The notes: generated by a model not told the origin, from the letters alone. A stretch of DNA of 44,418 nucleotides from Rhodospirillaceae bacterium (GCA_018701215.1 JABIWH010000036.1:1-44418); one strand, 5' to 3'; shown: positions 8,047-15,510, counted from the stretch's first letter. Numbers and translations are program-made.

Positions 8047-8994
8047 ATGCAGGCCATTGTAGAAGTTGTGTTGCCGGTTTTCGGCTTGATCCTGTGCGGC
8101 TATTTCCTCGCCCGTAGTCCGGTTCTTTCCGAGGAAGGAGCCAAGGGCCTGACCGGGTTCGTGTTCTATGTCGCAATACCGGCCCTGCTGTTCCGCACCG
8201 TGGTCCGGGGCATTAAGACCGAGCAGCTGGATTTTACCATTGTCTACGCCTATTTCACCGGCGCCGCCGTGATCTTCGCTGTTGCCATGGTGATCGGCAG
8301 GCTGCTCTTCAGGCGCAGCTTTGCCGAGCAGGCCTTGATGGGCATGACGTCTGTTTTCGGCAATACGGTAATGCTCGGCTTGCCGCTTATCTATATGGCG
8401 TTTGGCGAGGCGGGCGTAGTGCCGGTCAGCCTGATCGTGGCCTTTCACTCCACCATTCTGATCACGGCGACCACGATATTACTGGAACTATCGAGGGGCC
8501 AGCGGCGCGGCTATGGCGTGATCATCGCGACCGCCTTGACGGCATTGCTGCGAAATCCGGTTATTCTGGCACTGCTGGCCGGGTTTGCCTGGGTCGCCAC
8601 GGGCTTGACCCTGCCGACCGTGGCGGACCGTTTTATTACCTTGTTAAGCGGTGCGGCGGCACCCTGCGCTCTTGCCGCACTTGGGGCATCATTAGCGGCC
8701 TATCGCCTGGGCGGCGACTTGCGCGAAAGCGCCGTGGTCGTCGGCCTGAAACTATTGGCAATGCCGGCGGTGGTCTGGCTGCTTTGCACCTGGGTGTTCC
8801 CCATCGATCCGTTATGGGCCGCCGTCGCGGCCATCATCGCGGCGCAACCGGTGGGCGCGAATGTTTTCATCCTGGCGCAACAATATGACACTTATACGGC
8901 GCGCTCCGCCTCCGCCGTGTTAATATCAACCATTCTGTCGGTGCTGGTTCTGGCATTGATGATCGCCAGGCTGGCACCTGAAACGGTCGGCTAA
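8047..8994 (+). CDS. AEC family transporter (auxin efflux carrier type)
   Basis: This 315-residue integral membrane protein has about ten hydrophobic segments in the 5+5 pattern of AEC carriers. The first is VEVVLPVFGLILCGYFLA at the N-terminus, with the family-typical GLTGFVFYVAIPALLFRTV just after. A GNTVMLGLPLIYMAFGE helix and a final AQPVGANVFILAQQY segment also match. The start has AAGGGCTGTC upstream. AEC proteins in bacteria move small organic anions such as malate or malonate; the substrate here is unknown. It is divergent from the enoyl-CoA hydratase and is followed by a long perfect inverted repeat. Confidence 0.88.
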   Translation: MQAIVEVVLPVFGLILCGYFLARSPVLSEEGAKGLTGFVFYVAIPALLFRTVVRGIKTEQLDFTIVYAYFTGAAVIFAVAMVIGRLLFRRSFAEQALMGMTSVFGNTVMLGLPLIYMAFGEAGVVPVSLIVAFHSTILITATTILLELSRGQRRGYGVIIATALTALLRNPVILALLAGFAWVATGLTLPTVADRFITLLSGAAAPCALAALGASLAAYRLGGDLRESAVVVGLKLLAMPAVVWLLCTWVFPIDPLWAAVAAIIAAQPVGANVFILAQQYDTYTARSASAVLISTILSVLVLALMIARLAPETVG

Positions 8995-9050
8995 TACCAA
9001 GTTGCGGTGATAAAGACCCATATAGACGCTTTATCACCGCAACTTGGTAT
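8994..9050. repeat. 22-bp perfect inverted repeat
   Basis: Bases 8994-9015 and 9029-9050 are exact reverse complements, beginning ATACCAAGTTGC and ending GCAACTTGGTAT, around a 13-base loop. It starts inside the transporter's stop codon and ends 16 bp before the next gene. There is no following T-run, so it is not a classic intrinsic terminator. The size and perfection suggest a dispersed palindromic or miniature element that may also act as a transcript 3' hairpin. Confidence 0.8.
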
Positions 9051-9066
9051 AAGGGGATTTAGCGCC

Positions 9067-9471
9067 ATGACGGAACTGGACGCTGTACTATTTGCCAACG
9101 AAGCTTTTTACCGTGCCTTTGCGGACCGTGATGCAGGGGCCATGGCCGAAGTTTGGGCCGATGACCTGCCGCTTTCCTGCATTCACCCGGGCTGGGGCCT
9201 GTTGGAGGGCCGCGACGAGGTCCTGCAAAGCTGGGAAGCTATTCTTGGCAATCCCGATTCGCCCGCCATCGGCTGTCTGGCCGCAAAGGCGCATCTACGG
9301 GGTGAGATGGCCTATGTGCATTGTTTCGAGGAAATTGACGGCAATTATCTGATCGCCACGAATATCTTCGTGCATGAAGGCAAGCGTTGGCGCCTGGTGC
9401 ATCATCAGGCCGGCCCCACGGCGGAAGACCCGCCCTTGGAGACGAAAGATGAGGGCGGCTTGATAAATTAG
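9067..9471 (+). CDS. SnoaL/NTF2-like domain protein
   Basis: This small (134-residue) cone-fold protein of the nuclear-transport-factor-2/SnoaL group has a domain seen in ketosteroid isomerases and many uncharacterised proteins. The start ATG 9067 has AAGGGG upstream and gives MTELDAVLFANEAFYRAF. The helix-then-strand pattern ADRDAGAMAEVWADD...CIHPGWGLLEGRDEVLQSWE is the hallmark of SnoaL_3-type proteins. WRLVHHQAGP near residue 115 is the usual last strand. No catalytic function can be claimed. It stands just upstream of the tandem repeat array. Confidence 0.82.
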   Translation: MTELDAVLFANEAFYRAFADRDAGAMAEVWADDLPLSCIHPGWGLLEGRDEVLQSWEAILGNPDSPAIGCLAAKAHLRGEMAYVHCFEEIDGNYLIATNIFVHEGKRWRLVHHQAGPTAEDPPLETKDEGGLIN

Positions 9472-9487
9472 TGCCCAGAAAGAGAGA

Positions 9488-9552
9488 CGGCGCTGACCAC
9501 TTTCGTGATCAGCGCCGGAGTTTAGCCGGTTACCTGAGGGCACGGGAAACCG
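9488..9552 (+). ncRNA. structured leader, copy 1 (hairpins A and B)
   Basis: Hairpin A pairs CGGCGCTGA (9488-9496) with TCAGCGCCG (9509-9517), nine perfect pairs, with inner CAC/GTG. Hairpin B pairs CGGTTACC with GGAAACCG (7 of 8) around loop TGAGGGCACG (9535-9544). Loop bases GGCACGGG (9539-9546, partly in the stem) can alternatively pair with CCCGTGCC at 9631-9638 inside the following ORF. Whether it is a cis-acting leader or an independent RNA is not determined. Confidence 0.6.
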
Positions 9553-9569
9553 ACTAATGAGAAAAAGCA

Positions 9570-9737
9570 ATGCATCGTTCCAAGTCGCCGGGCGATATGC
9601 CATTCGACCTTCATCCCTTACCTTGCAAGGCCCGTGCCAATTTTTTCAGAGATGTGATTTTCGCAGATTTTAGCCAATCGTGTTTTTTGAGCATTCCAAT
9701 TTGTCCCATTATGGGGCGTTCGCGAATCTCACAATGA
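9570..9737 (+). CDS. small ORF of tandem array, copy 1 (55 residues)
   Basis: The frame opens MHRSKSPGDMPFDLHPL and shares 24 residues (one substitution, G to D at 9) with copy 2. It then diverges into a longer, Cys- and Ile-rich tail (SCFLSIPICPIMG). A purine-rich GAGAAAAAGCA precedes the ATG. I know no family for it. The conserved stretch is conserved at nucleotide level too, so RNA conservation rather than protein selection could explain it. Confidence 0.4.
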   Translation: MHRSKSPGDMPFDLHPLPCKARANFFRDVIFADFSQSCFLSIPICPIMGRSRISQ

Positions 9738-9785
9738 GGCTTGGGACAGGGTTTTGATCGCAGTTTTGGCTGGAGCAAAGAAAAA

Positions 9786-9851
9786 GGCGCCGACCACCGA
9801 AGTGGCCTGCGCCTGAAGTTTGTCAGTTGTTTGAGGGCACGAACAACTGAC
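9786..9851 (+). ncRNA. structured leader, copy 2 (hairpins A and B)
   Basis: Hairpin A pairs GGCGC (9786-9790) with GCGCC (9809-9813), plus inner CCAC/GTGG closing a CGAA loop. Hairpin B is a perfect 10-bp stem GTCAGTTGTT (9822-9831) / AACAACTGAC (9842-9851) around the same TGAGGGCACG loop as copy 1. Loop GGCACG (9836-9841) is complementary to CGTGCC at 9930-9935 in the ORF. Stem sequences differ from copy 1 but remain paired. Confidence 0.62.
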
Positions 9852-9866
9852 TTGAGAGAAAAAGCA

Positions 9867-9956
9867 ATGCATCGTTCCAAGTCGCCGGGCGGTATGCCAT
9901 TCGACCTTCATCCCTTACCTTGCAAGGCCCGTGCCAATCTTTTCAATGAACGTTAA
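9867..9956 (+). CDS. small ORF of tandem array, copy 2 (29 residues)
   Basis: The peptide opens MHRSKSPGGMPFDLHPL, continues PCKARAN and ends LFNER. ATG 9867 follows GAGAGAAAAAGCA. The same frame is open further upstream to 9741, but that part covers the hairpins and is probably not translated. It is too short for family recognition; translation is plausible but unproven. Confidence 0.4.
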   Translation: MHRSKSPGGMPFDLHPLPCKARANLFNER

Positions 9957-10088
9957 TTCGCAGTTTTTGGCCAATCACATATAGTGGGCAGGCAAATTTG
10001 TCTCGATATGGGGCGTTTGCGAGTCTCGAAATGAGAATCGGGACAAAGTCTCGATAGCGGCTTTAGCTAACGCCGTGGCAAAGAAAAA

Positions 10089-10154
10089 GGCGCCGACCAC
10101 CGGAGTGGCCTGCGCCTGAAGTTTGTCAGCTGTTTGAGGGCACGAACAACTGAC
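10089..10154 (+). ncRNA. structured leader, copy 3 (hairpins A and B)
   Basis: Hairpin A is GGCGC (10089-10093) / GCGCC (10112-10116) with inner CCAC/GTGG. The only change from copy 2 is in the tetraloop (CGGA for CGAA). Hairpin B is GTCAGCTGTT (10125-10134) / AACAACTGAC (10145-10154), 9 of 10 paired, around the unchanged TGAGGGCACG loop. Loop GGCACG can pair with CGTGCC at 10233-10238. Confidence 0.6.
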
Positions 10155-10169
10155 TTGAGAGAAAAAGCA

Positions 10170-10280
10170 ATGCATCGTTCCAAGTCGCCGGGCGGTATGC
10201 CATTCGACCTTCATCCCTTACTTAGCAAGGCCCGTGCCAACTTCATAAAAATACGAAAACAGCAATTTTCCGCCATTTAG
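10170..10280 (+). CDS. small ORF of tandem array, copy 3 (36 residues)
   Basis: It opens like copy 2 (MHRSKSPGGMPFDLHPL), then LSKARAN in place of PCKARAN, and ends with a basic tail FIKIRKQQFSAI. The purine-rich leader before the ATG is identical to copy 2. The divergence of the three tails straight after KARAN shows that the repeated unit ends there and each copy runs into different flanking sequence. Confidence 0.4.
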   Translation: MHRSKSPGGMPFDLHPLLSKARANFIKIRKQQFSAI

Positions 10281-10374
10281 CCTCGGCACCCGGGGTCGAT
10301 CTGTACCGGAATGGAGCAAACGCCAACGTAGAATCGGGACAATGCGCCAATTTTCGACATCTGGCCCGTGCGCC

Positions 10375-11145
10375 TTAGCTTGCCGACGCCAAGTCCTCCA
10401 CGGTTTGGATCAGGCGTGCGATGTCAGCAGGTTCGGAGAGCCGATGATCGCCGCTTTTCGAGAAATTGACGACGATGTCGTCGCCTTGCAGACGCTCGAC
10501 GATATCCAGCGATTGCCGCCACGGCACATCCGGGTCCGCCATGCCGTGCAGGATGCGCACGGGGAAATTCACCGTCAGGTTTTGCTGCAACACCAGGTGG
10601 TTTCGGCCTTCCTCGATCAGCTTCATGGTGATGGCATAGGGTTCCTCGGAATACTCAGAGGGCGCGCGATAGACACCATCGCGCTTTAAGATCGCCTTGA
10701 TTTCGTCGGAAAAGCCATCCCACATACCCAGCACGAAATCCGGCGCCGGCGCGATGCCGACCAGTCCGGCGATACGTTCCGGGCGGGCCCGCGCCAGCAA
10801 CAACATGATCCAGCCGCCCATGGACGAGCCGACGACGATCTGCGGCCCTTTCGTCACCTGATCCAACACCGCCAGGGCGTCTTCGGCCCACAAGCCGATG
10901 GTCCCGCTTTCGAAATCTGCGTCAGATTGGCCGTGACCACGATAATCAAAACGGGTATATGATCGACCGGATGCTTGGCAGGCGGCTTCCAGGGCCATGG
11001 CCTTGGTGCCGGTCATGTCCGACATGAAGCCGCCACAAAAGATCACACCAGGAGCGCGACCGGGGCTATGATGGTAGGCGATCCTGGTGCCGTCCTCACG
11101 GCTCAGGAAGCCAGGTTCGACATTGGGATCGATATCGTTCGTCAT
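10375..11145 (-). CDS. alpha/beta hydrolase, ABHD10-like
   Basis: This 256-residue serine hydrolase has the nucleophile elbow GSSMGG (Ser at about 108). The acid is in HGMADPDVP, the likely catalytic Asp, and the His is in SGDHRLSEP near the C-terminus. The oxyanion region VIFCGGFMSDMTGTKA and the FDYRGHGQSD strand are close to the mitochondrial ABHD10 group (acyl-thioesterase/acyl-glucuronide deacylase) and its bacterial relatives. It is divergent from the LPS glycosyltransferase pair, with only 29 bp between starts, so regulatory sequences must overlap. The physiological substrate is unknown. Confidence 0.85.
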   Translation of the reverse strand: MTNDIDPNVEPGFLSREDGTRIAYHHSPGRAPGVIFCGGFMSDMTGTKAMALEAACQASGRSYTRFDYRGHGQSDADFESGTIGLWAEDALAVLDQVTKGPQIVVGSSMGGWIMLLLARARPERIAGLVGIAPAPDFVLGMWDGFSDEIKAILKRDGVYRAPSEYSEEPYAITMKLIEEGRNHLVLQQNLTVNFPVRILHGMADPDVPWRQSLDIVERLQGDDIVVNFSKSGDHRLSEPADIARLIQTVEDLASAS

Positions 11146-11174
11146 GGATGATGCGCCATTCGAAATAGGTCAGT

Positions 11175-12365
11175 ATGGACAGTACATTGCAATCTAGCAT
11201 TCAAGCGGCCGGCGCGGAAGCGGCCCAGGGGACTGCATCCCAGGGACCGCTTGTGCTGCAAGTGTTGCCGGCCATGGATATGGGCGGGGTGGAACGGGGT
11301 ACGGTGCAGACCGCCGCTGCCCTGACGGCGGCCGGCTGGCGCGCCATGGTGGCCTCGTCCGGCGGACCGATGGTCCATGAACTAAGCCGGGCCGGCGCCA
11401 AACATATTGAAATGCCTCTGGCGGCCAAACGGCCGTTTCGCATGCTGCGCAACGCTGATGCCCTGGCCGATTTGATCAACCGCGAAGGCGTCGATCTGGT
11501 GCATGCCCGCAGCCGGGCCCCGGCCTGGAGCGCCTTGAGCGCGGCGCGGCGTACGGACAAACCGTTCGTTACGACCTTTCACAATGCCTACGGCCACAAT
11601 TGGCTGAAACATCACTACAACAAGGTAATGGCCAAAGGCGACAAGGTCATCGCCATTTCCGATTTCGTGGCCCAGCATGTGCGCGAGACCTATGGCGTCG
11701 ACGATGACCGCCTGGTGACGATCCACCGTGGCATCAATGCCGATATCTTCGACCCCGCCAATGTCAGCGCCGAGCGGATGATCCAGCTTTCCAAACCCTG
11801 GCGCCTGCCTGATGACCGGCCCGTCATCATGCTGCCGGGCCGCCTGACCCGATGGAAAGGGCACAGCGTGCTGATCGAGGCCTTGGCGATCCTGGGCCGG
11901 AAGGATATCTGTTGCGTCCTTGTCGGCGGCGATCAGGGACGCACCGCCTATCGCCAGAAATTGGAGGAACAGGCGCGCCGCCGCGGCTTGGATCAGGTGC
12001 TGCGCGTCGTCGAACATTGCAGCGACATGGCGGCGGCCTACATGCTGGCGGACGTGGTCGTTTCCGCCTCGACCCATCCCGAAGGGTTTGGCCGCGTCGC
12101 GGTGGAGGCCCAGGCCATGGGCCGGCCGGTGATCGCCACGGATCATGGCGGCAGCCGCGAGACCATCTGGCATGACGAAAGCGGCTGGCTGGTGCCGCCC
12201 AACGAGCCCGAGGCCATGGCCGCCGCCCTGGAACGGGCCTTGAGCCTGAACCAGGCGGAGCGCGAGGCCATGGCGGCCAATGGCCGCGACAACGTGGAAC
12301 AGAACTTCACCGTGACCTTGATGTGCCAGCGTATTCTGGCCGTCTATCAATCCCTGCTGGGTTGA
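11175..12365 (+). CDS. glycosyltransferase family 4 (GT-B), LPS core type
   Basis: This 396-residue GT-B enzyme uses nucleotide sugars, probably in lipopolysaccharide core or other envelope glycan assembly. The N-terminal domain has VLPAMDMGGVERGT, the usual glycine-rich acceptor-side loop, and VTTFHNAYG. The C-terminal domain opens with IMLPGRLTRWKGHSVLIEAL and has the donor-site motif HPEGFGRVAVEAQAMGRPVIA, whose two Glu residues form the E-x7-E motif. It is followed 10 bp later by a heptosyltransferase-family gene, forming an operon for surface glycan. The acceptor and sugar are unknown. Confidence 0.88.
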   Translation: MDSTLQSSIQAAGAEAAQGTASQGPLVLQVLPAMDMGGVERGTVQTAAALTAAGWRAMVASSGGPMVHELSRAGAKHIEMPLAAKRPFRMLRNADALADLINREGVDLVHARSRAPAWSALSAARRTDKPFVTTFHNAYGHNWLKHHYNKVMAKGDKVIAISDFVAQHVRETYGVDDDRLVTIHRGINADIFDPANVSAERMIQLSKPWRLPDDRPVIMLPGRLTRWKGHSVLIEALAILGRKDICCVLVGGDQGRTAYRQKLEEQARRRGLDQVLRVVEHCSDMAAAYMLADVVVSASTHPEGFGRVAVEAQAMGRPVIATDHGGSRETIWHDESGWLVPPNEPEAMAAALERALSLNQAEREAMAANGRDNVEQNFTVTLMCQRILAVYQSLLG

Positions 12366-12375
12366 TTTGATTGCG

Positions 12376-13317
12376 ATGGCGGCGGAGCAAATTCTGGTCA
12401 TCCGCCATGGCGCCCTGGGCGATCTGGTACAATCCACGGGCCCATTCAAGGCGATCCGAGCGCATCACCCGAAGGCACGGATCACCCTTTTGACCGCACC
12501 CGCTTTCGCCATGTTCATGCATGCCTGCCCCTGGTTCGATCAGGTTTGGCAGGATCATCGGCCGCACTGGTATCAATTCAGGGATTGGCTGCATCTGCGC
12601 CGCCGCCTGCGCGGGGCCCGCTTTGCCAGGGTCTATGACCTGCAAACCTCGTCCCGTTCCAGCCTGTATTTTCGCGCCTTCCCCAGTGGCTACTTTGGCA
12701 CCCGGCGCCCGGACTGGTCCGGCATCGCGCCCGGCGCTTCCCTTCCACATGACAATCCCGACCGTGATCTGATGCACACCTTGGACCGCCAGGCCGAGCA
12801 GTTGGCCATGGCGGGGGTTACAGAGGTGCCGGCACCGGATCTTGATTGGGTCAAGGCGGACACCGCCCGCTTTGCCTTGCAGCCGCCCTATGCCCTGGTG
12901 GTGCCCGGCGGTTCGGTGCATCGTCCGGCCAAGCGCTGGCCGGCGGACTATTATCTCGAACTTTGCCAACGGCTGTTGGCCGCCGGCATTCAGCCGGTAC
13001 TGATCGGCGGGCGGGACGAAATTCATCTGACCGGGGTGTTGGCGGCGCAATGTCCGGGCACCCGCGATCTGGCGGATCAGACCAGCATCGAGGATCTGGC
13101 CGTGCTGGCCCGTGACGCCACATTGGCGGTCGGCAATGATACCGGCCCCATGCATGTGGCCGCCGTCGCCGGCGCGCCATCAATGGTGTTGTTTTCAGCC
13201 GAGTCGGATCCGGACCTCTGTGCCCCGCGCGGCGCCAGGGTTGCTACCCTGCGAGAGAATGACCTGGCGGCGCTAACGGTCGATCGGGTCTGGGATTCAA
13301 TTGCAGATGGCCTGTAA
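12376..13317 (+). CDS. glycosyltransferase family 9 (heptosyltransferase-like)
   Basis: A GT9-family protein, the family of LPS heptosyltransferases WaaC/WaaF. The start ATG 12376 gives MAAEQILVIRHGALGDLVQS, the typical GT9 opening with the GDL acceptor loop; a TTG nine bases upstream is an alternative. The C-terminal half has VVPGGSVHRPAKRWPADYY, where the donor-binding Lys/Arg lies, and VGNDTGPMHVAAVAGAP, the GT9 signature for the ADP-sugar site. At 313 residues it is close to family size. Its end overlaps the converging M48 protease gene by 21 bp. Confidence 0.9.
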   Translation: MAAEQILVIRHGALGDLVQSTGPFKAIRAHHPKARITLLTAPAFAMFMHACPWFDQVWQDHRPHWYQFRDWLHLRRRLRGARFARVYDLQTSSRSSLYFRAFPSGYFGTRRPDWSGIAPGASLPHDNPDRDLMHTLDRQAEQLAMAGVTEVPAPDLDWVKADTARFALQPPYALVVPGGSVHRPAKRWPADYYLELCQRLLAAGIQPVLIGGRDEIHLTGVLAAQCPGTRDLADQTSIEDLAVLARDATLAVGNDTGPMHVAAVAGAPSMVLFSAESDPDLCAPRGARVATLRENDLAALTVDRVWDSIADGL

Positions 13318-14367
13318 GTCGCGCCAAGCTTCGGCGTCGAGCGCGGGCTGTCCGCCCTCGTCCTTGTCTGTCGCGGCGATGCGTTCGCCGAGAGGCGGGT
13401 GGCTGGAGAAATAGCCCGTCAGCGCATTTCTCTCCGCCGATTTCTTGGCGCCACGCAAACGGGCGAAAAAGCGCGCCATGGCGTTGGTGGATAAGTCGGC
13501 GCGGCGCAACAGATCCTGGCCATAGGCATCCGCCTGACGTTCCATATCCCGGCTATAACTCAACAACAACAAGGTGCCGCCGATCTCGCCCGCCAGTTCG
13601 GCCAGGCCAGAGCCATCGCCGCTCAACAGCTCGCCCAGCATGCCGATGCCCATCACGCGGAGGGCCATCTGGGTGGGGTGGCGTTGGGCAACATGGCCAA
13701 TTTCATGGGCCAGCACGGCGGCGACCTCGTCCGCGCTTTTGGCCTTTGCCAACAGGCCGCGGAAGATGACGATGTGGCCGCCGGGCAGGGCGAAGGCGTT
13801 GACCATGCCCCGGTCGACAATCACGACGGACAGCGTGGGCGGCAATGCCGTCGCCGCGCCCAAGCGTCCGGTCAGCCGCGACAGGGCCGCCGCCCCCGCC
13901 TTGCCCTCACATATCCTGGCGCCGCCGAGCAACCGGGTGCGAAAGGCCAGGCCGATATCCTGTTCCCACGCCAGCGGGATCAGCCGTGCGATAGGGGCGG
14001 TCAGCCGGGGCAGGCCTTGCCATAGGAACAATGCAAGCAGCAGCAATAGCAAAACGATAATGCCCGCGTTGCGGCGAACATTTGGCCGCGCCAGGCCGGT
14101 CTGGAACAACTGTGGCGCCTGTTGCCGCAGCGAAGCGGCGAACACGGCATCGCTTAACCGCAGGCGGGCGTCGGCATCCGTTGCGCACGTCAGGCGCAAG
14201 GGAGCCCCCGTTCGCGGCGGCGCAACAGCGCGCAATTCAGCGAAGGGCCAATGTCGCTCGATAGTCCCGTCGCCCGATGACAGGTGCAATCCCACGGCGT
14301 CCAGCCGCACCGCGACCTGGTGCCGCGCCGCCGTTTTGCCGTCATTGAATTCTTGGACCCTGCTCAA
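13297..14367 (-). CDS. M48 family metalloprotease, membrane-anchored
   Basis: This zinc metalloprotease has the HEIGH motif at about residues 221-225 (VLAHEIGHVAQRHP) and the downstream third-ligand region MERQADAYG. An N-terminal beta-rich region precedes one strong transmembrane helix (about 101-117, IIVLLLLLLALFLW). The domain ALPGGHIVIFRGLLAKAKSADEVA in front of HEIGH is the BepA/LoiP-like M48 arrangement. Such proteases act in envelope quality control. It follows the DUF898 membrane protein gene by 3 bp and is almost certainly co-transcribed with it, so the pair may act together in the membrane. It has 356 residues. Confidence 0.9.
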   Translation of the reverse strand: MSRVQEFNDGKTAARHQVAVRLDAVGLHLSSGDGTIERHWPFAELRAVAPPRTGAPLRLTCATDADARLRLSDAVFAASLRQQAPQLFQTGLARPNVRRNAGIIVLLLLLLALFLWQGLPRLTAPIARLIPLAWEQDIGLAFRTRLLGGARICEGKAGAAALSRLTGRLGAATALPPTLSVVIVDRGMVNAFALPGGHIVIFRGLLAKAKSADEVAAVLAHEIGHVAQRHPTQMALRVMGIGMLGELLSGDGSGLAELAGEIGGTLLLLSYSRDMERQADAYGQDLLRRADLSTNAMARFFARLRGAKKSAERNALTGYFSSHPPLGERIAATDKDEGGQPALDAEAWRDLQAICN

Positions 14368-14370
14368 GGT

Positions 14371-15456
14371 TCAGACCGCGCCCAGATCGAAGGCATCGGC
14401 CAGGCCCTCGCCAATGCTGGGGCTTTCGGCGCTGGACTGTTCAATCCAGTCGACATTGATCTCTCCCATGATGGTCAGATGATCACAGAAATAGCGAAAG
14501 GTCCGCAGCTGCGCAAAAGGCTGGCCGAAACCCAATGTAAACACGACGATTAAGGCGTTGATGAAAACCAGGCCCGACAAATTCCAGACCGAGGCGTTCA
14601 TGCGGAACGAGAGCCCCTGGAACGAGGTATTGTTGGCGAACTGGTTTATTTCATGGGTCCTATACCACATCCAGCCAACAACCGGAATCAAAGGCCAAAG
14701 CAACACCCATCCTTGTGACATGTCCATGTCCGCCGCTTCGAATTCGGGTCCTCCGAGATAGATTAGGCTGGTGAATCGGATGAAAATGATCGCCAAAATC
14801 AACGTAGCAGCCGAGCCGAGCCAGTAGACCGCGAAAACACGATATAGCGGCGCCAGCGGCGCACCGACTCGAAAATTGCGGTCGCCGAACATGGTCTCCG
14901 CCATGATCCTTTGGAACAGCGTGACCCGCATCCAAGGATAGGCCCACCCCAGGGTAATGACGGCCAGAACGGAAAAGATTAGATAGCGGGCGGCATATTG
15001 TCCCGATGATCCGCGCATGCCGCCCCTGATACCGCGCCAAACGGTACGGCTGAGGCGATAGCGCCGGGCCCGATATACCGCCATGCCGATCAGGAACCAT
15101 ATGACGGTGTAGAATGCCGCCGTGTAAACCGCGAAGGCCGCGCTCTCGGGATCCAGGTAGATGCCCGCCACATTGCCGATGGCACCCAGCGGTACCAGGA
15201 TCAGGAAGAACACCGCCAGGAACCCTTTGAACAACTCGCCGCCCGAGCCGGTATATTCCAGCGCTTCGCCCATGAAATAGGTCTGCCGCCACAGATACTG
15301 CCGTACCTTGGTTTTGCCCCAGAAACGGTAGATGGACAGCGTAATGATATTGAGCAGGGTATTCAGCAGCACAATAGGCAGCAGTTCGCCGGCCCGGCCA
15401 CGCTGTTCCAACCGCAAAGCGGCAAAATCGGTAGATTGTGAACCTATACTACTCAT
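14371..15456 (-). CDS. DUF898 (YjgN-like) membrane protein
   Basis: This is an integral membrane protein of the DUF898/YjgN family, of unknown function. Of about 361 residues, six or so hydrophobic segments are visible, the first two around LLPIVLLNTLLNIITLSIY and FKGFLAVFFLILVPLGAIG. The recurring FWGKTKVRQYLW and RYRLSRTVWRGIRGG motifs are diagnostic of this family. Start ATG 15456 gives MSSIGSQSTDF; a longer frame exists but would run into the thrS promoter region. It lies directly before the M48 protease in one operon, a pairing that recurs in proteobacteria. Confidence 0.85.
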   Translation of the reverse strand: MSSIGSQSTDFAALRLEQRGRAGELLPIVLLNTLLNIITLSIYRFWGKTKVRQYLWRQTYFMGEALEYTGSGGELFKGFLAVFFLILVPLGAIGNVAGIYLDPESAAFAVYTAAFYTVIWFLIGMAVYRARRYRLSRTVWRGIRGGMRGSSGQYAARYLIFSVLAVITLGWAYPWMRVTLFQRIMAETMFGDRNFRVGAPLAPLYRVFAVYWLGSAATLILAIIFIRFTSLIYLGGPEFEAADMDMSQGWVLLWPLIPVVGWMWYRTHEINQFANNTSFQGLSFRMNASVWNLSGLVFINALIVVFTLGFGQPFAQLRTFRYFCDHLTIMGEINVDWIEQSSAESPSIGEGLADAFDLGAV

Positions 15457-15510
15457 AATCGTAATTATTGCGCGAAGATAGCCCATTGGCAAGCTTGCCG
15501 TCCGCGCTGC

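Larger units (their letters stand above)
9486..10345 (+). repeat. three-copy tandem array of ~300-bp units
   Basis: Three units with ATG-to-ATG spacings of 297 and 303 bp fill the only gene-free stretch of the window. Each holds, in order, hairpin A, a short GTTT linker, hairpin B with the invariant loop TGAGGGCACG, an AGAGAAAAAGCA leader and a tiny ORF opening MHRSKSPG. Copies 2 and 3 are nearly identical from GGCGC of hairpin A to GTGCCAA in the ORF. Copy 1 is nearly identical only from the leader onward and keeps the hairpins with altered stems. Between units lies a second conserved block (TCGCAG-TTTT-GCCAATC, later TATGGGGCGTT and GGGACA). A last GAATCGGGACAA trace at 10331-10342 suggests a decayed further unit. 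Confidence 0.88.

Noticed and set aside
9661..9740. Heat-shock sigma-factor promoter (CCCCAT on the minus strand) in the inter-unit block
   Set aside because: CCCCAT is present in both copies, but no CTTG-type -35 lies at the right distance.
9729..10214. Leftward ORFs over array copies 2 and 3 that share MKVEWHTARRLGTMHCFF
   Set aside because: They are the reverse strand of the conserved leader and small ORF, have no ribosome-binding site, and cover the RNA hairpins. The copy 1 equivalent stops early. Their similarity just reflects the repeat.
9486..10345. CRISPR array or integron attC array
   Set aside because: The unit is about 300 bp with three copies, repeats are far too long and spacers are themselves partly conserved; there is no cas or integrase gene.
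11382..13155. Two leftward ORFs (355 and 282 residues) opposite the glycosyltransferases
   Set aside because: They are antisense frames of well-defined GT4 and GT9 genes with no motifs of their own.
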